Positions 53,946-64,000 of a stretch of 64,000 bases of DNA are shown in pieces. The stretch is from Bisporella sp. PMI_857. Taxonomy: Eukaryota; Ascomycota; Leotiomycetes; Helotiales; Helotiaceae. The first letter of the stretch is position 1, and each line of letters opens with the position of its first letter. The notes under the pieces were generated by a model that saw only the letters and a list, made by a program, of their open reading frames with translations, was not told the DNA's origin and did no database searches. A program made the translations under genes and the position numbers. The stretch lies in the NCBI GenBank assembly GCA_021307315.1, contig JAJSPD010000058.1:186001-250000 (forward strand), written 5' to 3'.

Positions 53946-55475
53946 TTAATGTGCCGTAATTCTTTGCAGGACAACGAGATTTAAACGTAAGTATATAGGT
54001 CGACCTAAACTAAAGCCCGAATTCTCCAGAAACAAAGCACTTCCGACAAGTCTCCAGCCCCTGGATCCAAAGCGAAGTATTCCCGCCATGTCGTATCCGA
54101 CAAATTGACAAATCAGATCTCCTTTGATGGCTTCTGAAGGGGCAATTGCGGACTGGCCATTGTCGAGAAGCACTTGCTGTATTTTAGCTGCTGCTACATC
54201 AGCGGAATGTTGAGAGAGTGCGGAAATGCCTTCCAAGAGATCCTCTTGTCTTGGTATCCGATCTTTGACAGCCAGGAACATTTCATCGACGAGTGTATAA
54301 ATCTTCCTAGTCATTGATGCAGTCATTTTTAAAGCAGTCTTGCTGTAAGGTTGGCGAGTATGAAGAATCGTAGAAGTGGGGAATCCAACAAGCCACACAG
54401 GTTCCGAGTCTTGGGTTGTGAGGTCGATGGATAGTTTTACTTGCTGTCCAATATATGGCTTGAGTAGATTCTGTAGGAAGTAACTGAATCGTACCACATC
54501 ACGGCCTTTCTGACTCTCCCAGTCTCCGAATCCACGCAGGGAATAGAGTTTCATGACATCTTTGTAGACCTGAGCCAGCGACTTCGAATAATCAACAACC
54601 AACTGTCCGTCCTGGCAGTCGCTAGCTAGGGCTACCAATGCGTAGATTTTGTCTCTTTGATCTGTACATAAGGACTCCCGACAGTCGTGTAACAACTCTT
54701 TCAAAGTACTCCCATGAGACTCCCGCTTAAGCCGATGGGATTCGAGACGAGCGGCGAGACTGTTAGCTACGTCCAGGAGAATCTTCTCCTTTGCCAAATC
54801 CTTACATGCAAGACATCTATTTGCAAGGTCCAGTGTGTCCTTCAAGGCATTCCAACTCGCAAATCTACCCCCACAGTAGATGTACAGCTTCCGTGCTAGT
54901 TGTACCTCCTGAATAATCCACATTCTCTGCCAATAACCACGCCGGCACAACTTTCCAATGGCCGTCCACGCGGCGCGATGCCTCCTGTAATCAGCAATAA
55001 GTGTCCTCTCCTTCGGCGTCTCAGTCGTCCCTGAAGCAAGCTCTGAGATCTTCCTTATCGACGCCATCGCCAGATCGCTATTACCCCACTCGTTGCCCAA
55101 CCATATCAGCACTTCCCCCGCTTGGCTGTAGATCTCACTCATACGTCCCACCTGCTGGCTTCGTTCCTGGTCGTCTGCTTGGTTGATGCACAGGCTATCT
55201 ATCCAGAGATTGCGCTCAGGTCCCAAGGGCGGACGCAAGGACTTGAGCGCCTCGTAGAGGTTAGCCCTTACCTCTACCGTTTCGCTATCTATGTAGATAC
55301 GGTTGAAGCCATCGGTGGCTTTACCCCAGGTGTACGATAACGCCTGGTACTGTGGGTTTGCAGAGAAACGGGCGGAGCGTAGAGTGCAGTAAATAGGATC
55401 TGTTGAATTGCCTGGCTCTAGTTTAACGAGCCGAATGTCGATTTCGTCGTCGATGGGCGAATATTTGATTGCCAT
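53946..55475 (-). CDS. HET-domain (heterokaryon incompatibility) protein
   Basis: 509 residues, single uninterrupted frame. HET proteins trigger cell death after fusion of genetically different hyphae. Canonical HET blocks: YQALSYTWG at 43-51, RNLWIDSLCINQADDQERSQ at about 88-107, then QVGRMSEIYSQAGEVLIWLG, and YWQRMWIIQEVQLARKLYIY near 180. Further on, CTDQRDKIYALVALASDCQD has the D+iYal.gla pattern that follows the domain. The C-terminal third has no recognised domain and the final 20 residues diverge from the usual HET tail. No decay is visible, in contrast to its neighbour at 50047-52810. Confidence 0.9.
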   Translation of the reverse strand: MAIKYSPIDDEIDIRLVKLEPGNSTDPIYCTLRSARFSANPQYQALSYTWGKATDGFNRIYIDSETVEVRANLYEALKSLRPPLGPERNLWIDSLCINQADDQERSQQVGRMSEIYSQAGEVLIWLGNEWGNSDLAMASIRKISELASGTTETPKERTLIADYRRHRAAWTAIGKLCRRGYWQRMWIIQEVQLARKLYIYCGGRFASWNALKDTLDLANRCLACKDLAKEKILLDVANSLAARLESHRLKRESHGSTLKELLHDCRESLCTDQRDKIYALVALASDCQDGQLVVDYSKSLAQVYKDVMKLYSLRGFGDWESQKGRDVVRFSYFLQNLLKPYIGQQVKLSIDLTTQDSEPVWLVGFPTSTILHTRQPYSKTALKMTASMTRKIYTLVDEMFLAVKDRIPRQEDLLEGISALSQHSADVAAAKIQQVLLDNGQSAIAPSEAIKGDLICQFVGYDMAGILRFGSRGWRLVGSALFLENSGFSLGRPIYLRLNLVVLQRITAH

Positions 55476-57252
55476 GGCTGCTGGAATGTCATTCGTTGAT
55501 CTTGAAAACTCTATTCAATGGTAATGAGGAGGTTTGTTGCATGTGCTTGAGGCTTTAACTCCGTGCGTGATGCTCGAAGGGAGAGTTGCCAAAACTCGAA
55601 CTGGTTCTGATGTAAATCAGAAATTATTGAGGCCCCATCTGACGTGGCGTGGCTTGAGTGTGGCGTATCATAGGGCTGACGAAAGGGTTCCAATACATGT
55701 ATCCCTGGGGTAAGTTAATATTTCTGACTAAGCGCAACGCGTACCCCCAAGCCATAAAACACAGTGTGACCAGCCCTAAAGCACAGCGTGACAGGCTTTA
55801 GAACACACTGCGACTAGCCTGTAAATACAGCGCAACCGGCCTGTACACACGCGATTACAGGCCTGTAAAGTGTTTAACATATTTGTAAAGACTTATAAAA
55901 ATACATGTAAACTGCAAATTAATTTTGCAAAATACTTTTTATTTTTTTTTATTTTTTAGCAATATCTTTTATAATAATGCTATTTTATTTAAGATTTAAT
56001 TAACTTGTAAAACTAGTTTTGAATACAATATATAGTTTTGGTAATAGTAGCATTCGAGAAAAGTCGGCAGCTAAAAGTAGTATTAATAATAATAATAGTA
56101 ACTTTAATACTGACAGTACATTATTAAAAAATGCAATATTATAAATATATAAGCAAAAAACAAAGTTATCCAAGCTTTCGTTGTAATACAAGCTAGTTGC
56201 GCTGTATTTACAGGCTGGTCGCAGTGTGTTCTAAAGCCTGTCACGCTGTGCTTTAGGACTGGTCACACTGTGTTATAGGGCTTGGGGGTTACGCGTTGCG
56301 CTTAGTCAGAAATATTAACTTACCCCAGGGGTACGGGGGGCGGATACGGATACGCTGGCGTACATATACGCCCCCGGCGTATATCTTTCTAAGCAAAACC
56401 GTATTTTGTATGTAAAAGAAAGTGACGGGTCACTTGTGTTGCCGGGTCGCTTATGAACTACGTTATTAGTTATATAGGTTAGAGTTTAAAAATAAGAGCG
56501 TTATAACTAATTTAGAAATCTCACCATTCTCTTTTAGTGTATTTAATAAAAGTTATGTTACTTTCAAATGCTTCCAATAAAAGCAAATTTTGAGATTTAT
56601 TATACTTCTTGTTATTATTAAACAGACTTGGAACTAACTTAGGGGAAAGTGGAGCTTGTGAGATTATTAGATTCTTAGAAGCTAGTAACTGTAGCAACTC
56701 AAGGCGAACAGGGATCTCGATCCGTGTATCAAGGAGAAGGACTCAAAAGTGTGAACGACTATCAATTGTTATAACGGAAAGAACAAGCTACAGATAGAAG
56801 GAGGGAAGGAAGCAGTGCTTTATATACAGGGGATTGGCCAGGGGCCAGTGTAAGCGAGGCCCTGTTGTGTCAGGGGCCGAGCCCCAAGGGGCTCTAAGCG
56901 AGATAGGGCCAGGGCCGTGACAATAGCTTCTGTGTAGCGACAAAGCAACTTGCGGGATAAAAGTAATTTCAGCTTCACAATTTATAAGCACATGTCTCAC
57001 AAGTGTAAGGACAGTTGGCGTCGATGTGGCGCTTGCCAAGATGTCTATTTCTTAGCGTGTCTATTTTAGGAATGTTACGTAATTTAACGCTTCAATACCT
57101 CGCACTCGAATGGATCAACCTATAAAGATATACTCGAACGTGAAGATTGCTCACAGGAGACAAGAATTATCAGTCCTCGTGTATTTTCGCCAAAGCCCTC
57201 AATGCTTTCCAACCTGTAGAACCACGCCTGCAAGGTCTCTGAGAGAATCGGA
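55476..57252. other. Repeat-bearing interval between divergent HET genes
   Basis: Contains the 630-bp long-TIR element. A stretch at about 56767-56923 reads on the minus strand as TGTCACGGCCCTGG to GTTATAACA with TATATAAAGC inside; this resembles an LTR, but no target duplication was found. The promoters of the two flanking HET genes also lie here. Confidence 0.5.
55702..56331. mobile_element. 630-bp non-autonomous DNA element with about 140-bp terminal inverted repeats
   Basis: The left end (55702 to about 55845) starts TCCCTGGGGTAAGTTAATAT and is matched, as reverse complement with few differences, by about 56190-56331. TA flanks both ends (55700-55701 and 56332-56333). Within each arm lie five or so degenerate units of 22-23 bp, such as AACACAGTGTGACCAGCCCT and AAGCACAGCGTGACAGGCTT. 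The AT-rich centre has no coding capacity. The superfamily is unassigned; the TA duplication suggests a Tc1/mariner or PIF-like transposase in trans. Repeated subterminal units could be transposase binding sites. Confidence 0.82.
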
Positions 57253-59229
57253 ATGGCTTCGGAGTTTCATTCGCAAAGCGATAAGGACACGACCAGAGAA
57301 AGCTACAAATATCAAAAGCTCACCGGTGCTGACGATATTCGAGTACTAGTTCTACCGCCCGGAAAAATATCAGATCCTGTCCAATGCCGTCTCAAGCATG
57401 TTTCTCTTTCAGCAAAGCCCAAGTATGAGACGATATCATACGCGTGGGGAGATCCTTCTAAGAAATGTCCAATCGATTGCGAGGGGAAAGTGATTCAAGT
57501 CACCTTGAATCTCAATTCAGCTCTTCAGCATTTCCGCCATGCTAACCATGAACGCGCTCTCTGGGCTGACGCTATCTGCATTGACCAAGAGAATCTCGAG
57601 GAAAGGTCTGAACAAGTTCAGATGATGTCGGATATTTATTCGCATGGAGAGCAGCTCTTGATCTGGCTAGGAGAAGAAACCGAGGATGTGAGCAAATCGC
57701 TTGAGGCAATCGAAGACCTTCATGCTTATTTCCTGGACAATGAAGTCGGTTACCCCAATGACCAACCGGATCGGTATCACGTCTTCCCAGACGGACAATC
57801 ACCAAATTATATGCACCTGTTGTCAATAAAAAATAGGTGGCTGCATCCGATTACCAGCTTGGCCAAACGACCTTGGTTTCTTCGAAGGTATGTCTCCTTC
57901 AATTTTAATCGATATCCTCTAAACCGGGAGGCGACGCAGCACTGACACTTCAAGAACAGGTGGGTAATGCAAGAGGTAGCTAAGTCGCCTAAAGCACTGG
58001 TGTTTTGCGGACAGAAACACATCCCTTGGATTATCATGGCAGATGTGACTTGGAGTCTGCTAAAAGCCAATCTCCTGCTCGAGGTGGCATTTGTTGATGA
58101 TTGTGGGGAAGCGGGGGCTGCCCTCTACAGTATCATAATAATTGAACTAGTCAGGAGAGATATCATTAGGTCGCAAGGTACCCCACTACTCCCACTACTG
58201 GTGTCGACTCGCCAATACCACTGTCAAGATCCAAGGGATGTAATATTCTCCATACTCGGAGTCTCCGTAGATTTCAGAGATTACGAGGATTCCATTATAC
58301 CCGACTACGATGCAAGCCCCCAGGAGGTATACAAGAATTTCGTAGTCGGAAGTGTTCTAAAGAAGAATTCGTTGCTTCATCTCAGTGTTGCATATACGCC
58401 TCCAGAGAGCCTAAAGTTCAACCTGCCGTCTTGGGTCCCCGATTTCTCAGACCTTGATCTTGCGAATCCGCTAATGTTTCTTCGCAACGAGTCAAATTTA
58501 CCATTTCATGCATCAGGCGAAACAAAGGCTCGAGTCAGACTTACGAACAACAATAACACATTCCATGTCGTTGGGAAAGTCGTGGACATGGTGAAAGATA
58601 TAACTATTGCCGCCCAAGAAGCTGCTCTTCCCGACGAAGCCAACCCCCCAATAGAAGAATCGCCAGGTCTCAATAGTTCAACCGCCTTAGACTCAAGTGC
58701 GAAAGTTAGAATCCTACAGCTCAAACTATGGCTAGACGGCTGTAAAAAACTTTCCTCTCTCAACCGAACAGATGACCCATTGCCCCCTTCCCGGTTCGAC
58801 GAATACTGCCGTACAATGGTCTGCAACCTAACTTCTCGTGGCGATTTACCACCCCCAGAATTCGCACATATGTTCCAGGTGTATTTAGACGTTCTTGAAG
58901 ATTCCGATAAGGCCATGGAGAAACATGGAGATCCTGAAAAGCCGCAGGAGTTCATTGATTTGATTAGTGCTGTTGAGATGTCAATTAATCTGAGGATTAT
59001 AGGTTGGCGGTTTTGTAATACTGAGGCGGGACGAATAGGTCGGGTGTTGAAACCTGTAAAGCGGGGGGATATTGTGTGTGTTTTCTATGGCGGAGAAGTT
59101 CCGTATGTTCTACGGCCCCGCGGTGATGGCCAGTATACTTTTGTTGGATCGTGTTATATTCATGGTTTGATGGATGGAGAGGCGCTTCAGATAGAGGGAG
59201 TTGAGGACCAGGAGTTTGCTATATGTTAA
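57253..59229 (+). CDS. HET-domain protein
   Basis: Two exons (57253-57887 and 57960-59229) give 634 residues; the join restores FLRRWVMQEVAKSPKALVFC, the HET block R.WV.QE. Earlier blocks are YETISYAWGDPSKKCPIDCE near 58 and RALWADAICIDQENLEERSE near 100, then QVQMMSDIYSHGEQLLIWLG. A conserved middle element TRQYHCQDPRDVIFSILGVS follows, then SWVPDFSDLD. The C-terminus GGEVPYVLRPRGDGQYTFVG then SCYIHGLMDGEAL matches the tail of the decayed HET gene at 33.7 kb, so they are the same subfamily. No stops or shifts. The role in self/non-self recognition is inferred from the family. Confidence 0.92.
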
Positions 59230-59620
59230 GTCTCGTTCAAAGTTTTATCTATACATATACAGTTCTCGTAGAGCGCGACATGCTTTTCCTAGGGAATCAG
59301 ATATCATCTGGTACATTATTAAGCTGCAAATCGACCAACAGCGAGCAAACGCCAGATCAGCACTAATGTCTGATGATATCAATAGCTTAACAAGACTGCT
59401 GTTAGGGTCGCTCTTGCTTATTTGAAGAGCTGCTGGGACAACGAGCGGTTAGGTCAAGAAACTAATCCTATAATGTTCGTGCTATAGATGATAACGATCT
59501 ACCGCCTGGGAGCATGTCTTGACTTCTTTCTACCTCTCCCAGATGCCCTGCAGTCTTCAAACAAATGAAAGCGCCCGACTTTTTATTTTGCGTGGATGAC
59601 CTCATTCACGTCTCCCATTT
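59230..59620. other. Convergent 3' interval, nothing recognised
   Basis: About 390 bp between the convergent HET and 2EXR genes. Must contain both terminators; no other feature was seen. Confidence 0.5.
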
Positions 59621-60655
59621 TCACCACTTCTTGTCAAACACGTCACCAGAGCGAAATAACCAACTCCCTCCAAAACCTTTCGGCATCGGCACCCAGCAGC
59701 ATTCTCCACTATCATCAGAAAGTTCATTCTGAACTCGCACATAATCACTATAGCCGTAGTCACAATTCAAAATACCACTCGAAACTCCGGCGAAGTTCTG
59801 CGAATCCATTGAACCATCACGAGGATCCTCAATATCCTCAATATCCTCCACTCTTTCCCATTCCCTAACGGCCGTCAGGTATTCTGGATCGGAGCACAAA
59901 TAAAGGTGTTCAAGACGCTCAAAAAAGATCAAGAATTGCTGAAATAGTGTGCAGTCGAAGGCTCCTGAGAACAACAACGGTCTGGGCGTTTGGAAGTCGC
60001 TCAGGAAGCTAAACACCACATGCCGAAAGCTCGAGATTATGTGTCGGAAACTAGCGAAGATATCGGCATTCTGAGGGAACCACTTCTTCAAGTCTTGATG
60101 GTAGAGATCTCCAGGGTCATTGAGAGACAAGCTTGGATGCCTCTGCTCAGAGGAGTAGCTCGGCACGGCTGCAACGAGTAGAGTGTCGGTTGCGGGATTA
60201 CACCGCACTTGACGTCGCTGATGACTTTCGGCGTCTGGGTACCATATCTTTCTATATATGGTCATCGTTTCTGGGTATCGCAATAAAACAACGCTGTAGG
60301 ACTCGGTACAGGCAAGGCTGAGGCTGCGTAAGGCACAGTCCTCGATATCTGAAGTGTTGGCCGGGAGGGAAAAGTAGCCACTGAACATGCAAACCACGCG
60401 GGAGCTTGGTTGGCCAGAATCAAAATTGTACGAATGGCAATGACTATGTTGGCCGCAAAAGATTCCAAGAAGGGGGAGGCAGGAATGCATTGTTACTGCG
60501 GGGTGGTGGTTGATTGCGACGGGAATCACGCGGTTGGTTGTTGCGGAGTGGAGGGCGTGCTGCCATATTTGAATCCGAAGCTCAGCGGCGAGGTCCGAGA
60601 AACAATGAAATGTTGAGAGGGGAGAGAGCGGTTTGTTTTCTCTACCAGAGGTCAT
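59621..60655 (-). CDS. 2EXR domain protein (fungal F-box-like family)
   Basis: 344 residues, single exon. The N-terminal FHCFSDLAAELRIQIWQHAL matches the 2EXR consensus F..F..Lp.ElR..IW..a, a fungal expansion family of unknown biochemical role. The middle part has family-typical segments: ALRSLSLACTESYSVVLLRY, and CNPATDTLLV which matches the N...DtlyV pattern. Then FRHIISSFRHVVFSFLSDF and FERLEHLYLC fit the later 2EXR layout. A short acidic repeat (VEDIEDIED) lies near residue 270. No decay. Confidence 0.85.
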   Translation of the reverse strand: MTSGRENKPLSPLSTFHCFSDLAAELRIQIWQHALHSATTNRVIPVAINHHPAVTMHSCLPLLGIFCGQHSHCHSYNFDSGQPSSRVVCMFSGYFSLPANTSDIEDCALRSLSLACTESYSVVLLRYPETMTIYRKIWYPDAESHQRRQVRCNPATDTLLVAAVPSYSSEQRHPSLSLNDPGDLYHQDLKKWFPQNADIFASFRHIISSFRHVVFSFLSDFQTPRPLLFSGAFDCTLFQQFLIFFERLEHLYLCSDPEYLTAVREWERVEDIEDIEDPRDGSMDSQNFAGVSSGILNCDYGYSDYVRVQNELSDDSGECCWVPMPKGFGGSWLFRSGDVFDKKW

Positions 60656-61419
60656 TTTGCGAACATTTGTGTTGGTTATTGATGAGAGGAAAATAAGTTT
60701 GGAAAAGAGAATGGTTTCGGAATTTAGGCAGACGTGTCAGCAGGGTTAGGCGAAAACCAAGCCGAAATCCTGGGACCGGTATAATGTATAACGTAATACG
60801 ACTGTTAATACAACATTATACAAGCGCGATAAATCCTTCGCCGCTTATCAAGAAGCTTGGCTTTTTTATACCTCTCTTTTGTCCGGATAAACCCGGCATG
60901 CGCGTTTCCTTGTGCTCCGTGTTTTCAAAGCTTGAAGCTATATTCTTTCCTGATAGAACCTTCATGCCGTAGCCCCGAAATTATTCGAAGACAAGCCGAT
61001 AGTTATAACATAGCAAGGGGGGAACAGCCGAGACGGCTTTCGACGCTATCGACGAGACGATCGATAGCATAACTTAAACCGCGGTATTTTCTTACTGCAA
61101 ACCAAATCTTTGTAGAGAAACGATGAAAAACACGGCATACTGACTATAACTTTATATACTCGCGAAGAGAAGGCTTGAGGCCCTAAACAAAGGATTCGTC
61201 TCGACACAGTGGGTTTCTCTCCAACTCACTTTACCTGGCACATAATTCGGTCCTTAAAACGGCAGGGCGACATAAATTTTATAGCCGAAAAGTTCCACGC
61301 TCACACCGATGTGCAATGCAAACTCTGACCCCGCACGCTTCCTTAAGCTGTTGCGCGTGTCGGCTCCCCTGATTGCTCTGCTGGTCGAGATGTTTAACGC
61401 CACTCAATATCGACAGCTC
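60656..61419. other. Intergenic, nothing recognised
   Basis: Short frames only. Decayed-looking, AT-rich with many TAA/TAG triplets. Confidence 0.4.
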
Positions 61420-61539
61420 TTACGAATTTTGGTGGATTGCGACAGGGGCATTTTTTGACTGCTTCCCAGATCCTTGACACGAACTGCAGGTAAATTCACC
61501 GTTTCCCCCCGTGCCATTGCACGATCCACAGTGAGGCAT
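61420..61539 (-). CDS. Possible zinc-knuckle microprotein, 39 residues
   Basis: MPHCGSCNGTGGNGEFTCSS continues CQGSGKQ. The pattern C-x2-C-x-G-x-G-x7-C-x2-C-x-G-x-G is the two-knuckle zinc site known from the DnaJ cysteine-rich domain. The frame is open for 21 more residues upstream (to 61602); the internal Met was preferred because the motif starts two residues later. It could be a true microprotein or the surviving exon of a longer decayed gene. No neighbour supports a role. Confidence 0.4.
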   Translation of the reverse strand: MPHCGSCNGTGGNGEFTCSSCQGSGKQSKNAPVAIHQNS

Positions 61540-62531
61540 ATTTTCGAATAACGAGCCTTTACTACGTTGTGCACTATTGCTACAAGGATCATATACTCTC
61601 ATAAGCCCCTATCGTTCCTGTATTAAACTGACTCACTAATATATTGCAACCGAAGTTGCTATTTACAACGCAAATTATTAACATCCAAAAAGCAAAGAAT
61701 TATGATCCGTTTTTTATTTTCCGGCTTTTAAATGCTGTTAAAGGGCCAGGTGGTTTCTGCTCCTATCCAGCCATTATCAGGCCATTGTAATCTTTTATCA
61801 GGGATCGCTTTGGCCGGAACAATTAACCTTGTTAAAATGAATTTGGGCACTAATTGTTAGTAAGTCAGGGCAAACTTAAGATAAATCATATAATACAGGT
61901 AAAGCATTTTTAACAAAAAGCTCTTAGCAAAATCTTCTCAAATTAATATCGCCCCTACCGTCCCTGAACTTTCTCCCCACAACCTAAGTGACAAGAGCTT
62001 TCGCCTTCCTACGCCACCTTGGCCCCTCCGCGCTTAATGGTGCACTTTTAACTACTAGACACACAGGTTAGACTCGATACACACTAAGTGTCACAGCACA
62101 GGCCAATTAGGATTGCAAGCAAAATTGAAGACTTGATTAATTAGAGATATCAAGACATCCCTATAACCGTTGTAAAGGTTCATCGAGCACTCTACGCTGA
62201 CGAGAGAACTATAAGTGGATTGGGGGAAATAGGGCCGAAATTGGTGGCTGAAGTTGGTATCGAGCCAAGTCTGGGGGATGAGGGGATGGGTGATATTCCT
62301 ATACAAGTAGAATAACCCTAAGCTTCCGATAGACCTGATGTGTCTTGTACCTCACTCAGCACATCCCATTTTCCGTTGTCTTTAGATTATTTACCTCCCT
62401 CATGCTTCGCCAGGGGGTAGCTCGACTTCAATAAACGGTCCAAATTGGCTTTCAAACCAGCTAGACCATTAATTCAAATACTCCGATGCGGAAGAACCGT
62501 CACAAGCCTCCGCTATTGTTAATATCAATCT
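61540..62531. other. Intergenic, nothing recognised
   Basis: About 1 kb of AT-rich sequence with many TAA/TAA-rich runs and no supported coding frame or element ends. Confidence 0.4.
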
Positions 62532-63600
62532 TTAGATCTTCCATGTCTTGCGCGTCTTTAACAAAAAGAAGGTTGATGCTGTGAGCAGCCCAGTGCTTCC
62601 TATAGCGGACACGGAGCCAAAAAGCTGCAGTCCCAAGAAGTCGGTATTGTTTTAATGACTCAGAATTGCACCCATAATGGCAGTCCTGTCAGCATGCTGT
62701 AGCATATCAATGTCAGGACCTGCTTACGATGAGTACTCACAGTATCTCTGGAAAATTACTGATCCTTACCTCACGCAATTACTATCTGAAAGTTCCGAAC
62801 CGCTGACCCAATGTCTCCTGACCACCAGTTTAAATACACAAGGCATCATCAAGGAGATAAAGACACCACTGACGGGCCCATACACCACAGCAATGGCAAT
62901 GGTGGCGGCTTGCAAACTATGGTAGTTGAAAGGCAGTCATAGTGTGATCATGGAGCCTCACGTTTACAAAGCACAAGTGGTAATCACGTTGAAGTGATCA
63001 TTTCGGTCTCCTAGATAGGGAGGTAGAATTCGGCCGGGAATCGGTCTCTATAGCGCGTACATGCTCATGAAACCAGAGAGGGGGTATAACTTGTGCCCAC
63101 TCACACGAATAACCAAGTTCCCGCTGTGTACAGGGCGAATTGCTTGTCCTTGAACAGAGTTGGGTCGAACAATTTGGTATTCGAATCCCACTTTTCGCGC
63201 GGCAGCCATGCCTGGATCATGAAACACGGCGCGACCAGGAGAATACCCATGACGAGCGCCGCATAAAGTAGGGCACCGGGGAAGTCCACATCTTGTATGA
63301 CCTTGTTTAAGAAGAAAGGATAGATCACGCCGCCGAAACTGCTACCCGTGAATATAGCGCCTGCTCCGGTGCCAAACACAAGCCTCTGTGCTAAGAATAT
63401 TTGATAGAACTCGGTCGCTAGGCTCGTCATGCAGAGGCTGAAGACGCATAGGAAGGCGCCAGGGTAGAGAACCAGCGCAGGGCCGTACGTGTTGACGAGA
63501 CCTCCGAAAAGCGGCCCTGGAACCCACAGGAGCGCTAAGCTGGACTGCAAAAACCCACGCAATGTCGGACGGCGTGTAGTTACTCAAGTATGTCTCTTTG
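62532..63600 (-). pseudogene. MFS transporter pseudogene (monocarboxylate-transporter-like)
   Basis: Minus strand. N-terminal SNYTPSDIAWVFAVQLS shifts frame into ALLWVPGPLFGGLVNTYGPA, then LYPGAFLCVFSLCMTSLATE and IFLAQRLVFGTGAGAIFTGS. In the monocarboxylate-type fungal MFS family a helix (WF...RglA.Giav) normally precedes TGSS; it is missing, so about 25-30 residues are deleted. Next come GGVIYPFFLNKVIQDVDF and FDPTLFKDKQFALYTAGTWL. Downstream, after a poorly readable part, are AIAVVYGPVSGVFISLM, and GAILSH-stop-NNTDFLGLQLF (TAA at 62652-62654, one transition from CAA), then GSVSAIGSTGLLTASTFF and the natural-looking end RKTWKI. It cannot make an intact 12-helix transporter. Confidence 0.75.
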
Positions 63601-64000
63601 TTTGTTTAGAGAAGTGTAGGAGAAAAAAGCGACATTATAATAAGTGAAGCTATTGTCTACCCTCTTTCGATATTAGGGGCTTGTAAGGGATCGACGTATA
63701 TACCACGTTTGCTGTGAAGTGTAGATGTCCCGACCGTCTCAGACAGTGTCCATCACTGTAGTCCGCTAGCGCCCACAGGTTGGTGGGCCAAGCTTTTATT
63801 CTGTATCTGGTAGCCAATTACATGGTGAATACTTTTTCGTAGATTACCTGTGGGGCAGAAAGCGGCCAGTGTAGGTTCCATAGCTGCGCCACAATTGCTT
63901 GTCACCCACTGCTTTGGTTTCTTTGATACTATATTGTACTATACTGTTACTTGTATCCCCTTCCATGCTTCTACAATAACCTCACCATGTTGGGAGCAGT
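63601..64000. other. 3' flank, nothing recognised
   Basis: Probably the upstream region of the decayed transporter. No further coding region was supported. Confidence 0.4.

Noticed and set aside
56767..56923. Third LTR-like stretch on the minus strand
   Set aside because: TGTCACGG start and TATATAAAG are suggestive, but the other end and the target duplication could not be fixed.
62677..62925. 82-residue plus-strand frame
   Set aside because: Shadow of the MFS pseudogene, whose transporter motifs lie on the minus strand.
1..64000. tRNA and rRNA genes
   Set aside because: No cloverleaf-type T-loop motif in the right context or rRNA-like sequence was noticed by eye; a tRNAscan-SE run would be decisive.

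Overview
The window is nuclear DNA of a filamentous ascomycete (Pezizomycotina, probably Leotiomycetes or a near relative). The evidence is short GT-AG introns with CTAAC/CTGAC-type branch sites, split ribosomal protein genes, and several families typical of these fungi: HET-domain proteins, a NACHT-TPR NLR, a CorA-like protein, a 2EXR protein, DUF1275, and a DUF3435/C2H2 relic. Bacterial features (operons, Shine-Dalgarno sites, CRISPR) are absent. I saw no tRNA or rRNA. The taxonomic placement is inference; no marker gene fixes it.

Layout. 0.5-2.5 kb: divergent housekeeping pair for ribosomal proteins uS4 (RPS9) and eL21 (RPL21). 3.1-3.3 kb: solo LTR with target duplication. 4.2-8.2 kb: divergent pair of an unknown nuclear-type protein and an FHA-protein kinase that carries an in-frame TGA. 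9.6-17.4 kb: NACHT-TPR NLR, secreted S1/P1 nuclease, nucleoside-phosphorylase-like protein and CorA-like membrane protein. 17.4-24.2 kb: gene-poor, decayed DNA including a DUF3435/C2H2 relic. 25.6-26.2 kb: small conserved hypothetical. 27.6-30.7 kb: a secreted protein joining an HExxH metallopeptidase-like region to a Spherulin-4/GH135 domain. 30.9-31.05 kb: a young-looking 151-bp MITE. 32-37 kb: decayed HET gene, a small membrane protein gene, a mitochondrial phosphate carrier pseudogene and a Tc1/mariner relic. 38-40 kb: Pho80-type cyclin and DUF1275 membrane protein. 43.8-47.4 kb: membrane-anchored GNAT acetyltransferase and an SREBP-type bHLH factor. 47.8-48.7 kb: PEP carboxykinase pseudogene. 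50-59.2 kb: three HET genes, one decayed and two intact, with a hairpin and a 630-bp long-TIR element between them. 59.6-60.7 kb: 2EXR protein. 61.4 kb: possible zinc-knuckle microprotein. 62.5-63.6 kb: decayed MFS transporter.

Two themes stand out. First, the region is rich in non-self-recognition families (NLR, PNP-like, four HET genes). Second, it holds several broken gene copies (HET, PEPCK, phosphate carrier, MFS, DUF3435). Eight premature stops in the better-preserved copies each differ by one transition from CAA, TGG or CGA, as expected of C-to-T decay such as RIP. Two pseudogenes keep their introns, so they arose by DNA duplication and not by retrocopying. Exon coordinates in the evidence fields were read by eye from splice signals and reading frame, without homology searches.
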